Assembly (NCBI GenBank): GCA_947624425.1
Contig: CANQKG010000008.1
Location: 1 to 18,155 of the forward strand
Reading direction: 5' to 3'
DNA from: an uncultured Clostridia bacterium
GTDB lineage: Bacteria; Bacillota; Clostridia; Oscillospirales; Ruminococcaceae
Length of the DNA stretch: 18,155 nucleotides
Shown here: positions 1-7,856 of the stretch, piece by piece
Numbering within the stretch: the stretch's first letter is position 1
How the letters are laid out: each line of letters opens with the position of its first letter
Position numbers and translations under genes: made by a program
The notes under the pieces: generated by a model
What the model was told of the DNA's origin: nothing
The model's input: the letters and a program-made list of their open reading frames with translations, nothing else
Database searches by the model: none

Positions 1-454
1 CCACCGCTTTTTTGGTCTCGATATCGTCGGAGGGCTGAATCACCGTCATGCCGGGAATGGTGCGCATCAGCGCGATATCCTCGTTGCACTGGTGGGTAGC
101 GCCGTCCTCCCCGACCGAAACGCCGGCGTGGGTCGCGCCGATCTTGACATTCAGGTGAGGATAGCCGATCGAATTGCGGATGATCTCATAGGCGCGCCCT
201 GCCGCAAACATGGCAAAGCTGGAGGCAAAGGGAATTTTCCCGCACGCCGCCAATCCCGCCGCGATCCCCATCATATTCATCTCGGCAATGCCGCAGTCGA
301 TAAACCGGTCGGGATAACGCTTCCGGAACCACTCGGTCTTGGTCGCGGCGGCAAGGTCAGCGTCCAGCACGACAAGATCGGGATATTTTTCGCCCAGCTC
401 CGCCAGCGCTTCGCCATAGCTTTGCCGGGTTGCAACCTTTTTCACTTCAGCCAT
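1..454 (-). CDS. Transketolase C-terminal (pyrimidine-binding) subunit, partial
   Basis: This gene starts at the ATG ending at 454 and runs off the left edge after 151 codons, so its 3' half is missing. It is the second subunit of a split transketolase, which transfers two-carbon ketol units between sugar phosphates in the pentose phosphate pathway using thiamine diphosphate (ThDP). The visible part matches the pyrimidine-binding domain: MAEVKKVATRQSYGEAL at the start, DADLAAATKT near residues 31-40, and CGIAEMNMMGIAAG near 54-67, where E58 is the expected Glu that activates the cofactor. The Shine-Dalgarno GGAGGG lies inside the end of the upstream subunit gene, and only 2 bp separate that stop from this start, so the two subunits are co-transcribed and probably translationally coupled. 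A 1-deoxyxylulose-5-phosphate synthase is less likely because the two halves are separate genes. The substrate range cannot be read from this fragment. Confidence 0.9.
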   Translation of the reverse strand, partial: MAEVKKVATRQSYGEALAELGEKYPDLVVLDADLAAATKTEWFRKRYPDRFIDCGIAEMNMMGIAAGLAACGKIPFASSFAMFAAGRAYEIIRNSIGYPHLNVKIGATHAGVSVGEDGATHQCNEDIALMRTIPGMTVIQPSDDIETKKAV

Positions 455-456
455 GC

Positions 457-1305
457 CTATCCCTCCAATTCTGCCAATGCGGCGGTCAGCTCTGCCATGG
501 CGCGCTTATAGTCTTCCTCTTTCGGGGCAACGCCGTGCCAGTCCACTTCATTCTCCATATAGGTAACACCCTTTCCCTTGGTGCTTTCCTGCACGATCAC
601 CGTCGGGCGGTCGGTCACTTTGTCCGCTTCGAGGAAGGCGGCTTCGAGGCTGTCAAAATCATGCGCGTCGGCGGTCACGGTATGCCAGCCGAAGCCCGCA
701 AATGCCGCGGCAATATCGGGCAGGGCGCAGACCTCCTCATTTGTGCCGTCGATCTGCAGACCGTTATGGTCTACCACCGCGACAAGCGGCAGCTTCCGAT
801 GACCGGCAAACATCGCCGCTTCCCACACCTGTCCTTCTTCGATCTCGCCGTCGCCCAAAATCACATAGGTGCGATAGTTCTGTCCGTTTAACCGTGCCGC
901 CATTGCCATTCCGCAGGCGGCGGAAATTCCCTGTGCCAGCGAACCGCTGGACATATCCACCCCGGGAATATGCTTCATATCGGGGTGTCCCTGCAGACGG
1001 CTGCCGAGATGCCGGAGCGTTTTTAACTCCTCAGTCGGGAAAAAGCCCACCTCCGCGAGGGTGGCGTAAAGCGCGGGTGCGGCGTGACCTTTGGAAAGCA
1101 CCAGCCGATCCCGATCCGCCCAATCCGGCTCATCCACCCGGTACCGCAGCCTTTGGCTGTAAAGATAGGTCAGCGTATCGGCAATCGAAAGGGAGCCGCC
1201 GGGATGTCCCGATTTGGCGTGGTACACCCCTTCGATGATCCCCATTCGCACCTTGACCGCCATGATTTGAAGTGTCCGCTTTGTCTCATGATCCATCTGC
1301 TTCAT
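457..1305 (-). CDS. Transketolase N-terminal (ThDP diphosphate-binding) subunit
   Basis: A 282-residue protein forming the ThDP diphosphate-binding half of a split transketolase; the pyrimidine half is encoded immediately downstream. The visible signature is SGHPGGSLS (residues 32-40), SKGHAAPALY (71-80), the ThDP/metal motif beginning GDGE at 151 and ending in VVDHNG (N181), and GVDMSSGSLAQG (115-126). Full-length transketolases are roughly 620-670 residues, and this subunit plus its neighbour would make that length. The ATG at 1305 overlaps the stop of the HAD gene as ATGA, which suggests translational coupling. An AAAGGA lies only 2 nt before this ATG, and a second ATG three codons later is an alternative start. 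Split transketolases of this type are common in clostridia and some archaea. Its position after a HAD phosphatase suggests one sugar-phosphate module, but that link is inference. Confidence 0.92.
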   Translation of the reverse strand: MKQMDHETKRTLQIMAVKVRMGIIEGVYHAKSGHPGGSLSIADTLTYLYSQRLRYRVDEPDWADRDRLVLSKGHAAPALYATLAEVGFFPTEELKTLRHLGSRLQGHPDMKHIPGVDMSSGSLAQGISAACGMAMAARLNGQNYRTYVILGDGEIEEGQVWEAAMFAGHRKLPLVAVVDHNGLQIDGTNEEVCALPDIAAAFAGFGWHTVTADAHDFDSLEAAFLEADKVTDRPTVIVQESTKGKGVTYMENEVDWHGVAPKEEDYKRAMAELTAALAELEG

Positions 1306-2129
1306 CGTCCTTTCTGTTTGACCGTCTTTGCAAGCTCCGCCACCACTGCGGCAACGGCGCTTTCATCATTGCTCCCAGTCACGCGATCCGCCGAAAGCCG
1401 CACTTTCGGCAGTGCGTTTGCGACCGCGTAGCCGGTACCGGCATAGCGCAGCATATCAATATCGTTTTCCTGATCGCCGATTGCGACAATCTTCTCCCTA
1501 TCAAAGCCGAACCGTTCTGCCAATGCCCGCAGCGCCGCGCCTTTGGAGGCGCTTTGAGGGAGCATTTCATAATACACGTCGCTCGACTGTGTAAAGTACA
1601 CGCCGCTGCAGCCCATATTCTGCACGCCGGTCTTGAATTCTTCCATATCGGCCGGGTCCATGCCGAACAGCACCTTATACCAATCCTCCGGCACCTCGGA
1701 AAGGGGACAGAGGATCATCTCCACATGCTCAAACAGCTTTCTCTGCTGTACCAGCACCGGGTGATCCTGCGGCACAAAAAAATCCTCGCCCGACAAAATC
1801 TCCACCCCGACCTGCGGGAATGCCGCCATGATCCGCTTTATATCCTCCCGTATGCCGGGCGGGAGGGTGACGCTCCACAGCACCTCATTGGTGCGATAGT
1901 CATACAGTGCGCTGCCGTTATATAAAATCGCGGGCAGGCGGCAGGCAAGCTGCTCCAGATAGGGCATGGCGGACTGGATCGCCCGCCCCGTTGCCACAAC
2001 GAAGCTGCCGCCCTCCTCCCGAAAATACCGGATCGCTTCCCGGTTTTCGGGGCTGATTTGTTTTTTGCTGTCCAGCAGAGTGCCGTCCAGATCGGACGCC
2101 AGCAGCATACCGGAAAAGAGTTTTTCCAT
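1302..2129 (-). CDS. Cof-type HAD-superfamily hydrolase (sugar- or nucleotide-phosphate phosphatase)
   Basis: A 275-residue cytoplasmic phosphatase of the HAD IIB (Cof/YbiV-like) group. Motif I is DLDGTLLDS, with D13 as the expected nucleophile and D15 as the general acid. The conserved lysine of motif III is in SASKGAAL (K196). Motif IV is GDQENDIDM (D219, D223), which binds Mg2+. The C2 cap lies between these motifs. Members dephosphorylate varied sugar phosphates, FMN or PLP, and the substrate cannot be assigned from sequence. The start is the ATG at 2129, with Shine-Dalgarno GTAGGAGG overlapping the stop of the pseudouridine synthase gene 8 bp upstream. The stop overlaps the start of the transketolase gene by 4 bp. 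This links it to the translation of both neighbours and hints, without proof, at sugar-phosphate turnover. Confidence 0.9.
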   Translation of the reverse strand: MEKLFSGMLLASDLDGTLLDSKKQISPENREAIRYFREEGGSFVVATGRAIQSAMPYLEQLACRLPAILYNGSALYDYRTNEVLWSVTLPPGIREDIKRIMAAFPQVGVEILSGEDFFVPQDHPVLVQQRKLFEHVEMILCPLSEVPEDWYKVLFGMDPADMEEFKTGVQNMGCSGVYFTQSSDVYYEMLPQSASKGAALRALAERFGFDREKIVAIGDQENDIDMLRYAGTGYAVANALPKVRLSADRVTGSNDESAVAAVVAELAKTVKQKGR

Positions 2130-2137
2130 CTGTCCTC

Positions 2138-3052
2138 CTACTCAGGCCGCAGGCTGTTTAGAAATTCCAGAAATACCGGCGGCGGATCGGCGTGAAACGC
2201 CAGATACTCCCCCGTGATCGGGTGATGAAAGCCCAGATCGGCAGCGTGGAGACACTGCCCGCCAAGACGGGTGATACATTTTTTCGGCCCGTAGACCGGA
2301 TCGCCCGCCACCGGATGCCCGATCTGCGCCATATGCACCCGAATCTGATGGGTGCGTCCGGTTTCCAAGCGGGCGCGGATATGGGTAAAGCCCTGGTACC
2401 GCCCGATCACCGAGATATGGGTCACTGCCGGTTTCCCGTCAACGCGCACCGCCATTTCCTTCCTTCTGACCGGGTGCCGCCCGATTGGAAAGGATATGGT
2501 TTGTTCTTCCTCCCGCAGTCTGCCGTACACCACCGCCTCATAACAGCGGGTGATGGTGTGCGCCGCGATCTGCTCCGCCAGTCCGCGGTGCGCCGCGTCG
2601 TTCTTTGCGACCACCAGCAGACCGCTTGTATCCTTATCGATCCGGTGTACGATACCGGGACGCAGCACGCCGCCGATCCCCGACAGCTTTCCCGCGCAAT
2701 GGTACAAAAGCGCGTTGACCAGCGTACCGTCCGGATTGCCCGCCGCAGGATGTACCACCATCCCTTTGGGCTTATTGACCACCAAAAGCGCATCGTCCTC
2801 ATAACGGATATCGAGCGGGATATCCTGCGGCTGGGCGGCTTCCTCGGTCGGAGGCGGCAGATGCACCGTGATCTCCTCGCCGCCGCGCAGACGGTGGCTC
2901 TTGGGAAACGGTCTGCCCTTTTGGGATACCTCCCCCGCTTCCAGCAGCCGCTGGACGGCGGCGCGGGAAAGCTCCGGCATCACGCCGGCAAGCCAGCTAT
3001 CCAGCCGCTGACCCGCCGCTTCGGGCGGTACAAGAAAGACCGTGGTATTCAT
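2138..3052 (-). CDS. rluD: RluA/RluD-family 23S rRNA pseudouridine synthase (YlyB type)
   Basis: A 304-residue enzyme that isomerises uridines to pseudouridine in RNA, most likely 23S rRNA. An N-terminal S4 RNA-binding domain is visible at about residues 16-65 (GQRLDSWLAG, LSRAAVQRLLEAGEV). The catalytic domain follows, with the motif HRIDKDTSGLLVVAKN at 136-151; D139 is the expected catalytic Asp. GRTHQIRVHM is present in the second half, and NKPKGMVVHP marks the start of the catalytic fold. The gene overlaps the end of lspA by 4 bp (ATGA), with a GAGG just before the start. The order lspA then this gene matches Bacillus subtilis lspA-ylyB. The exact target uridines are not provable from sequence, so the symbol reflects the family. 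No pyr operon follows, unlike in B. subtilis; a HAD phosphatase does. Confidence 0.9.
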   Translation of the reverse strand: MNTTVFLVPPEAAGQRLDSWLAGVMPELSRAAVQRLLEAGEVSQKGRPFPKSHRLRGGEEITVHLPPPTEEAAQPQDIPLDIRYEDDALLVVNKPKGMVVHPAAGNPDGTLVNALLYHCAGKLSGIGGVLRPGIVHRIDKDTSGLLVVAKNDAAHRGLAEQIAAHTITRCYEAVVYGRLREEEQTISFPIGRHPVRRKEMAVRVDGKPAVTHISVIGRYQGFTHIRARLETGRTHQIRVHMAQIGHPVAGDPVYGPKKCITRLGGQCLHAADLGFHHPITGEYLAFHADPPPVFLEFLNSLRPE

Positions 3053-3639
3053 TCCGCCTCTTCCGGCGCGGTTTCCACCGCCGGTTCCGAAGCGGTTTCC
3101 TCCGCCGGTTCCGAAGCGGCTTCCCCCGCCGGTTCCGAAGCGGCTTCCCCCGCCGGTTCCGGTTTCGGCAAACGGTCGCCCAGCAGCAGATAGAGGATCA
3201 TCAAAATCACGCCGCAGACCACGCAGATATCGGCAAAATTGAAAATCGCAAAACGCACGACCCGCACGTCAATAAAGTCGATCACCATGCCGTGTATGAT
3301 CCGGTCGAGCAGGTTGCCGAAGCCGCCTGCCAAAATCAGCGCATAGGCGGTCAGCATCATGCCGCTGCGGGGCTTTTTGCGCAGAAACAGGTAAACAAGC
3401 ATACCCGCTAAGATAAGCGCCGTCACCCCGATCAGCCAGAACCGCTGTCCCTGCAGGATACTAAACGCCGCGCCCCTGTTCTCCTGATAGGTCAAATGAA
3501 GCGCCTGAAAAATGATCGGAATGGTATCCACCGTTTTCAGATAGGTCTTTGCCAGCCATTTCGTCCACTGATCCACAAAGACCAGCAAAACCGACGCGGC
3601 AAGGCAGGCGGCGATCTTGATCCCTTCCTTTCGATTCAA
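3049..3639 (-). CDS. lspA: Lipoprotein signal peptidase II with repetitive acidic C-terminal tail; TTG start
   Basis: A 196-residue integral membrane aspartyl protease that removes the signal peptide of diacylglyceryl-modified prolipoproteins. Four hydrophobic segments lie near residues 7-24, 66-87, 95-113 and 131-153. The catalytic pair is D112 in GNLLDR and D137 in FNFADI; FVDQWTK and NRGAAFS are also typical. The start codon is TTG at 3639, supported by a near-ideal GAGGAGG (3647-3653) seven bases upstream and by the lack of any usable ATG before the first membrane segment. LspA proteins are usually about 150-170 residues. Here about 36 extra residues rich in Glu, Ala and Pro follow the last helix, built from an imperfect 8-residue repeat (SEPAGEAA). 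The gene follows ileS across a hairpin and overlaps the pseudouridine synthase gene by 4 bp. Confidence 0.95.
   Translation of the reverse strand: MNRKEGIKIAACLAASVLLVFVDQWTKWLAKTYLKTVDTIPIIFQALHLTYQENRGAAFSILQGQRFWLIGVTALILAGMLVYLFLRKKPRSGMMLTAYALILAGGFGNLLDRIIHGMVIDFIDVRVVRFAIFNFADICVVCGVILMILYLLLGDRLPKPEPAGEAASEPAGEAASEPAEETASEPAVETAPEEAE
3056..3161 (-). repeat. 24-bp in-frame tandem repeat in the 3' end of lspA
   Basis: On the plus strand the unit is gccggttccgaagcggcttc plus cccc. Units begin at 3080, 3104 and 3128, with a partial unit at 3152-3161 and a degenerate one at 3056-3079. The units at 3104 and 3128 are identical, and the one at 3080 differs by a few bases. Each unit encodes eight residues (SEPAGEAA-like), so changes in copy number would keep the reading frame and only lengthen or shorten the LspA tail. 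The repeat ends right at the 4-bp overlap with the next gene. Confidence 0.93.
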
Positions 3640-3646
3640 GGGAAAA

Positions 3647-3653
3647 CCTCCTC
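3647..3653 (-). promoter_or_regulatory. Strong ribosome binding site that fixes the TTG start of lspA
   Basis: On the minus strand this reads GAGGAGG, followed by a 7-nt spacer (TTTTCCC) and TTG. Spacing and strength support the rare TTG initiation codon. It lies just downstream of the ileS-lspA hairpin. Confidence 0.8.
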
Positions 3654-3664
3654 ACAAATATCAC

Positions 3665-3699
3665 AAAAGATTGCGGGCGGTACACGCCCGCAATCTTTT
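3665..3699 (-). terminator. Perfect 15-bp hairpin between ileS and lspA (possible leaky terminator)
   Basis: The arms 3665-3679 and 3685-3699 are perfect reverse complements with a 5-nt loop. Each arm runs AAAAGATTGCGGGCG or its complement, so on the minus strand the stem ends in CTTTT. The U-tract is only the four stem bases and is followed by GTGATATTTG, so termination may be weak. It lies 5 bp after the ileS stop and just before the lspA Shine-Dalgarno. There is little room for a full promoter after it, so partial read-through, or a role in processing or stabilising the ileS message, fits better than complete termination. Confidence 0.6.
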
Positions 3700-3703
3700 C
3701 CTG

Positions 3704-6487
3704 TTACGATTCCAATACCGATGCACAGCGCGCGCAAAGGTGCGGATGCGCTTGATTTTCCCCGACCGTTTGGTCGTAGGTCCAGCATCTTTCGCATTTT
3801 TCACCCTCTGCGCGGGTGACCGAGATCGAAAGCCCTTCCATATCGCCCACAAAATCACCCGTGCCGTCCGATACCGCCAGCCCGGACACCAGACAGGCAT
3901 GCCGGATATCCCCGGCATTTGTCCGGCAGAAGTCCGCCAGCTCGCCCGCGGCATGAAGGGTGACAAACGCTTCGAGCGGTTTGCCGATCAGCTTTTCGTT
4001 CCGCTTTTCCTCCAGCGCTTTATTGACCTCCTCGCGCAGCTGCATCACCGTTTCCCATTTGGCGGTCTGCTCTGCACTCAGCAGCATATCCGCCGGTTTC
4101 GGCATCTCGTTGAGCAGTACCGAGGTCAGATCGTCCGCCTTGCCGTGCGGCATCGCCTTCCAGATCTCATCGGAGGTGAATGCCAAGATCGGCGCGACCA
4201 GACGGGTCATGCCGTTGAGGATCCGGTACATCACCGTCTGCGCGGCACGACGGGAAACGCTGTCCGCCTTGTCACAGTAGGTGCGGTCCTTGCTGACGTC
4301 CAGATAGAAATTGGAAAGCTCCACCACGCAGAAATTCCGGATCGCATGATAGACAAGGTGGAAGTCAAACGCATCGTATGCCGCCAGCGCCTTTTCGGTC
4401 ATGCGGTGGAACCGATCCAGCAAAAACCGGTCGATCTCAAAAAGACGGTCATCGGGAAGCAGATCGGTATCGGGATCAAAGTCATAGAGATTGCTCATCA
4501 AAAAGCGGGCGGTGTTCCGAATCTTCCGGTACCCCTCCGAAAGCTGTTTGAGGATATCGGGCGAGATGCGGATGTCGGCATGGTAATCGGAGGACGCCAC
4601 CCACAGGCGGAGGATATCCGCGCCGTACTGCTTGATGATGTCCGCCGGCAAAATCCCGTTCCCCAGCGATTTGTGCATCTGCCGTCCTTCGCCGTCCACC
4701 ACCCAGCCGTGGGTGCAGACCGCACGATAGGGCGCTGTGCCCTTCCATGCCACCGAGGTCAACAGCGACGACTGGAACCAGCCGCGATACTGATCCGCAC
4801 CCTCCAGATAGAGGTCAGCAGGAGAGCCGAGTTCAGGACGCTGATCCATGACCGCGGCATGGGTCACGCCGCTGTCGAACCAGACGTCCATGATGTCCTT
4901 TTCCTTGGTAAAGGAGGTGCAGCCGCATTCACAGGCAAAGCCCTCCGGCAAAAAGTCTGCCGGATCCTCGGTATACCAGCTGTCCGAGCCTTTTTCCCGA
5001 AACAGCTTGGCGATCGCGGCGATCGACTCATCATTGATGATCGGCTTGCCGCAGTCCTTACAGTAAACGATCGGAATGGGTACGCCCCAGGTACGCTGAC
5101 GGGAGATACACCAGTCGCTCCGGTCACGCACCATATTGGAGATCCGTCCCTCGCCCCATTCGGGGATCCATTTTACGCCGGCAATGGCGTTGAGCGCGTC
5201 CTCCTTGAAGCTCTCCACCGAGCAGAACCACTGCTCGGTCGCGCGGAACAGCACCGGCTTTTTACAGCGCCAGCAATGAGGATACTGGTGAACGATCTTC
5301 TGGAGTGCGAAAAGATGCCCCGATTCCTCCAGCGCTTTTGCAATCGCGCGGTTTGCCTCCTCGGTGGTCAGCCTCGCAAAGGGACCCGCTTCCTCGGTCA
5401 TCCGACCCGAAGCGTCCACCGGCACGACAATGGGGATCTCGGGATAGTTTTTGCAGATCTCAAAGTCCTCCACACCGTGGCCGGGCGCGGTATGCACACA
5501 GCCGGTGCCGGACTCCAGGGTCACATGGTCGCCGACGATGACCAGCGACTCCCGCTCCATGAACGGGTGCGCCACCTTCATATACTCCAGCTCCGCGCCG
5601 TCAAACTCGCCGACCGTTTCATACTCGGTAATGCCCGCCGCCTCCATGGTGGGAGCGACCAGCTCACAGGCGATCACATACGCCTCGCCGTTTGCCTTGA
5701 CCAGCGTATACCGGTACCGCGGCCCCAGACAGATGGCAAGGTTTGCGGGCAGCGTCCAGGTGGTGGTCGTCCAGATCACAAAATACACATCGGACGGCTT
5801 GACCCCGAACTGCGCGAAAAAGCCCTTATCATCGGTCACCTGAAACTTGACATAGATAGAATGGCAGGGATCGTTTTCATACTCGATCTCAGCCTCCGCC
5901 AGCGCGGTGCCGCAGTCGCTGCACCAATAGACCGGCTTGAGCCCCTTATAGATGAAGTTGCGCTTCGCCATCGCGCCGAATACCTCGATCTGGGTCGCCT
6001 CAAACTCCTTTTTGAGTGTCAGATAGGGATTCTCAAAGTCGCCGATGACGCCCAGCCGCTCAAACTGGGCGCGCTGATCCGCCACACAGCTGAGCGCAAA
6101 CTCACGGCAGCGGCGGCGCAATTCGACCGGGGAAAGACCCGCCTGATCCGCGCCGAGCGATTTTAAGGTTTTCAGCTCGATCGGCAGACCGTGGGTGTCC
6201 CAGCCCGGCACATAGGGAGCCTGGTACCCCGTCATATTCTTTTCCTTGACGATAATGTCCTTCAACACCTTATTGAGCGCCGTGCCAAGGTGGATATCAC
6301 CGTTGGCATAGGGCGGCCCGTCATGGAGAATGTAGCGGGGCTTCCCCTCGTTTTTCTTCATCAGCTTGCCGTACACATCGTCTTTCTGCATCCCGGCAAG
6401 CATCTCCGGCTCCCGTTTCGGGAGATTGCCGCGCATCGGAAATTCGGTGCGCGGCAGATTCAGCGTTTCGTTATAATCCTGCGGCAT
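3704..6487 (-). CDS. ileS: Isoleucyl-tRNA synthetase
   Basis: A 927-residue class I aminoacyl-tRNA synthetase that charges tRNA-Ile and edits misactivated valine; the length is normal for bacterial IleRS. The HIGH-type signature is in PPYANGDIHLGTALNK (HLGT at 66-69). The central insertion is the CP1 editing domain; the stretch TTTTWTLPANLA is typical of it. The KMSKS-type loop near residue 600 reads GRQMHKSLGNGI. An anticodon-binding domain follows, with a C-terminal zinc finger whose ligands would be C898, C901, C918 and C921. The start is ATG at 6487 with AGAAAGG upstream, 33 bp after the divIVA stop. No T-box leader can fit in this gap, so ileS appears to depend on read-through from the division cluster or on a promoter inside divIVA. 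The order divIVA-ileS-lspA is widely conserved in Firmicutes. Confidence 0.98.
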   Translation of the reverse strand: MPQDYNETLNLPRTEFPMRGNLPKREPEMLAGMQKDDVYGKLMKKNEGKPRYILHDGPPYANGDIHLGTALNKVLKDIIVKEKNMTGYQAPYVPGWDTHGLPIELKTLKSLGADQAGLSPVELRRRCREFALSCVADQRAQFERLGVIGDFENPYLTLKKEFEATQIEVFGAMAKRNFIYKGLKPVYWCSDCGTALAEAEIEYENDPCHSIYVKFQVTDDKGFFAQFGVKPSDVYFVIWTTTTWTLPANLAICLGPRYRYTLVKANGEAYVIACELVAPTMEAAGITEYETVGEFDGAELEYMKVAHPFMERESLVIVGDHVTLESGTGCVHTAPGHGVEDFEICKNYPEIPIVVPVDASGRMTEEAGPFARLTTEEANRAIAKALEESGHLFALQKIVHQYPHCWRCKKPVLFRATEQWFCSVESFKEDALNAIAGVKWIPEWGEGRISNMVRDRSDWCISRQRTWGVPIPIVYCKDCGKPIINDESIAAIAKLFREKGSDSWYTEDPADFLPEGFACECGCTSFTKEKDIMDVWFDSGVTHAAVMDQRPELGSPADLYLEGADQYRGWFQSSLLTSVAWKGTAPYRAVCTHGWVVDGEGRQMHKSLGNGILPADIIKQYGADILRLWVASSDYHADIRISPDILKQLSEGYRKIRNTARFLMSNLYDFDPDTDLLPDDRLFEIDRFLLDRFHRMTEKALAAYDAFDFHLVYHAIRNFCVVELSNFYLDVSKDRTYCDKADSVSRRAAQTVMYRILNGMTRLVAPILAFTSDEIWKAMPHGKADDLTSVLLNEMPKPADMLLSAEQTAKWETVMQLREEVNKALEEKRNEKLIGKPLEAFVTLHAAGELADFCRTNAGDIRHACLVSGLAVSDGTGDFVGDMEGLSISVTRAEGEKCERCWTYDQTVGENQAHPHLCARCASVLES

Positions 6488-6520
6488 AAGAAAAAGCGCC
6501 TTTCTCGTTAAAATATGATG

Positions 6521-7096
6521 TTATTCTACCGTAAAATGCGGATGGATCGCCTCGTCGTCCGCACTGCTGGAGGAATAGATCGTCTCCTGCTCGGGTGCGG
6601 GCTCCGGCTCTTCCTCCGGTACCGGAAGTCCGTTCAGCAATGCCATCTGCTTCTCTAAAATCGCAATCGACTCCGCCTTGCAGGAGGCAATCTTCTCCTG
6701 CAGCGCGGTAAGCTCCGCTTTTTTGGCGTTGATTTGCGCCGTGATATCGGCTGTCTGCGCCTGCGCCTGCTTTCTCGCATCGCCCAGCACCTGCTCGCTT
6801 TCCTTTTTCGCGTCCGCCACCAGTGCGTCCGCCTTTGCGCGGGCGTCCGAAACGGTATGCGCCGCCAGCTTCTGCGCCTCGATCAGCGTGTTTTTCAGCC
6901 CGTCCTCATAGCCGCGGTATTCCGCAACTTTTTCGGCAAGCGCCACCATCTTCGGCTGCTGTTCGGCAAGCTGCCGTTCCAGAGACTCCACATGATCCGC
7001 GACTTCATTTAAAAAATGATGTACTTCCTCGATGCTGTAACCCCGCGCCGCTTTCCCGAAGCTGAGGTTCCGCAGTGTGCTGCTGTCAAAATTCAT
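6521..7096 (-). CDS. divIVA: DivIVA-family polar/septal scaffold protein
   Basis: A 191-residue cytoplasmic coiled-coil protein that binds negatively curved membrane at poles and septa and recruits division or cell-wall proteins. The N-terminal membrane-binding domain shows FGKAARGYSIEEVHHFLNEV (about residues 13-32), with a conserved RGY. It is followed by a long coiled coil rich in Ala, Lys, Glu and Gln, from about 33 to 150, and an acidic tail with EEEPEPAPEQE. I place the start at the ATG ending at 7096, 8 nt after GAGGAGG; a GTG directly before it (7099) is only 5 nt from that site. The Shine-Dalgarno abuts the ylmH stop. The gene sits in the usual Gram-positive order ylmH-divIVA-ileS. 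Assignment to DivIVA rather than the related GpsB rests on length and context. Confidence 0.92.
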   Translation of the reverse strand: MNFDSSTLRNLSFGKAARGYSIEEVHHFLNEVADHVESLERQLAEQQPKMVALAEKVAEYRGYEDGLKNTLIEAQKLAAHTVSDARAKADALVADAKKESEQVLGDARKQAQAQTADITAQINAKKAELTALQEKIASCKAESIAILEKQMALLNGLPVPEEEPEPAPEQETIYSSSSADDEAIHPHFTVE

Positions 7097-7109
7097 CACG
7101 ATATCCTCC

Positions 7110-7856
7110 TCAAATATAATGTTCCAAGGTGAGAAACAGTCTGCCCTTTTTGGTGGGACGGGGTTCGCCGGTCAGCCGGAACTTTCCGCTCCCCCGCACC
7201 GTCAGAATATCCCCCGCCGTCAGCGGGTGAGAAACCGATATCTGCGGCAGATGATTGACCGAAACCAGACCGCTTTTAATCAGTCCCGCCGCCTTTTCCC
7301 GGCTGACGCCCGCCGCAAGGGCGGTCACGCAGTCCAGCCGCAGAGAGGCCACCACACCCCCGACCGGCTCGGTTTTTGCCTGCGGCAGATCGGTGAGCGG
7401 AAAGGAAAGCAGCTCCCCGCGCACCCCCACTCTGCCGACCTTTTCGACGGTGAGCAGTTCCTGCAAATGCGCCTGATGCACCAGCACGGTCGCCATGCCC
7501 GGGCGTATGAGGATGTCCCCCAGCGTTTCCCGCTTTCTGCCCTGTGCAAGCAGTGCGCCCAGAAAATCCCGATGGGTCAGTTCGTCCTGTTTTCGGTATG
7601 AAAAACCGACAGCCGCGATCGGAAATTCTTCTTCCTGCGCGGCCCGGTCGGGCGGAAAAGCGCCCAGTATCGTTCGCTCCGCCGACGGATACCCGCCCCA
7701 GAAGCGAAAAATCTCACGGTCTGTCCCCTGCATGGCTGCCTCCAGCAGCGCCCGCTCCCTTTCGTTTAGAAAAAAGGTGAACCGGGTCTGATACCGCCGG
7801 GCGGCATACCGCAGATCGGACAGGCGGGATAACAGCCTTTCTTCCTCCGACTGCAC
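7110..7856 (-). CDS. ylmH: YlmH-type S4-domain RNA-binding protein
   Basis: A protein of about 248 residues if translation starts at the GTG ending at 7856. The last 70 residues form an S4 RNA-binding domain (RLDCVTALAAGVSREKAAGL, then IKSGLVSVNHLP and LTAGDILTVRGSGKF). The N-terminal part matches the YlmH family, including FTFFLNERERALLEAA and the glycine-rich FWGGYPSAER. YlmH is encoded in the division cluster of many Gram-positives, and published work links it to ribosome or peptidyl-tRNA rescue. The GTG lies 4 bp after the sepF stop, and no clear Shine-Dalgarno precedes it, so translation probably depends on coupling to sepF. An in-frame ATG exists at 7985, but it would overlap sepF by about 125 bp and add a non-homologous N-terminus, so I reject it. 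Confidence 0.87.
   Translation of the reverse strand: MQSEEERLLSRLSDLRYAARRYQTRFTFFLNERERALLEAAMQGTDREIFRFWGGYPSAERTILGAFPPDRAAQEEEFPIAAVGFSYRKQDELTHRDFLGALLAQGRKRETLGDILIRPGMATVLVHQAHLQELLTVEKVGRVGVRGELLSFPLTDLPQAKTEPVGGVVASLRLDCVTALAAGVSREKAAGLIKSGLVSVNHLPQISVSHPLTAGDILTVRGSGKFRLTGEPRPTKKGRLFLTLEHYI

Noticed and set aside
2192..3193. Open frame of 333 codons on the plus strand opposite the pseudouridine synthase gene
   Set aside because: It mirrors the minus-strand genes and the lspA tandem repeat (PAGSEAASPAGSE-like tail) and has no recognisable domain.
3617..6166. An open frame of 849 codons on the plus strand opposite ileS
   Set aside because: It is antisense to a complete, well-conserved ileS. 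It is rich in His, Arg and Leu, as expected from the complement of GC-rich coding DNA, and shows no domain.
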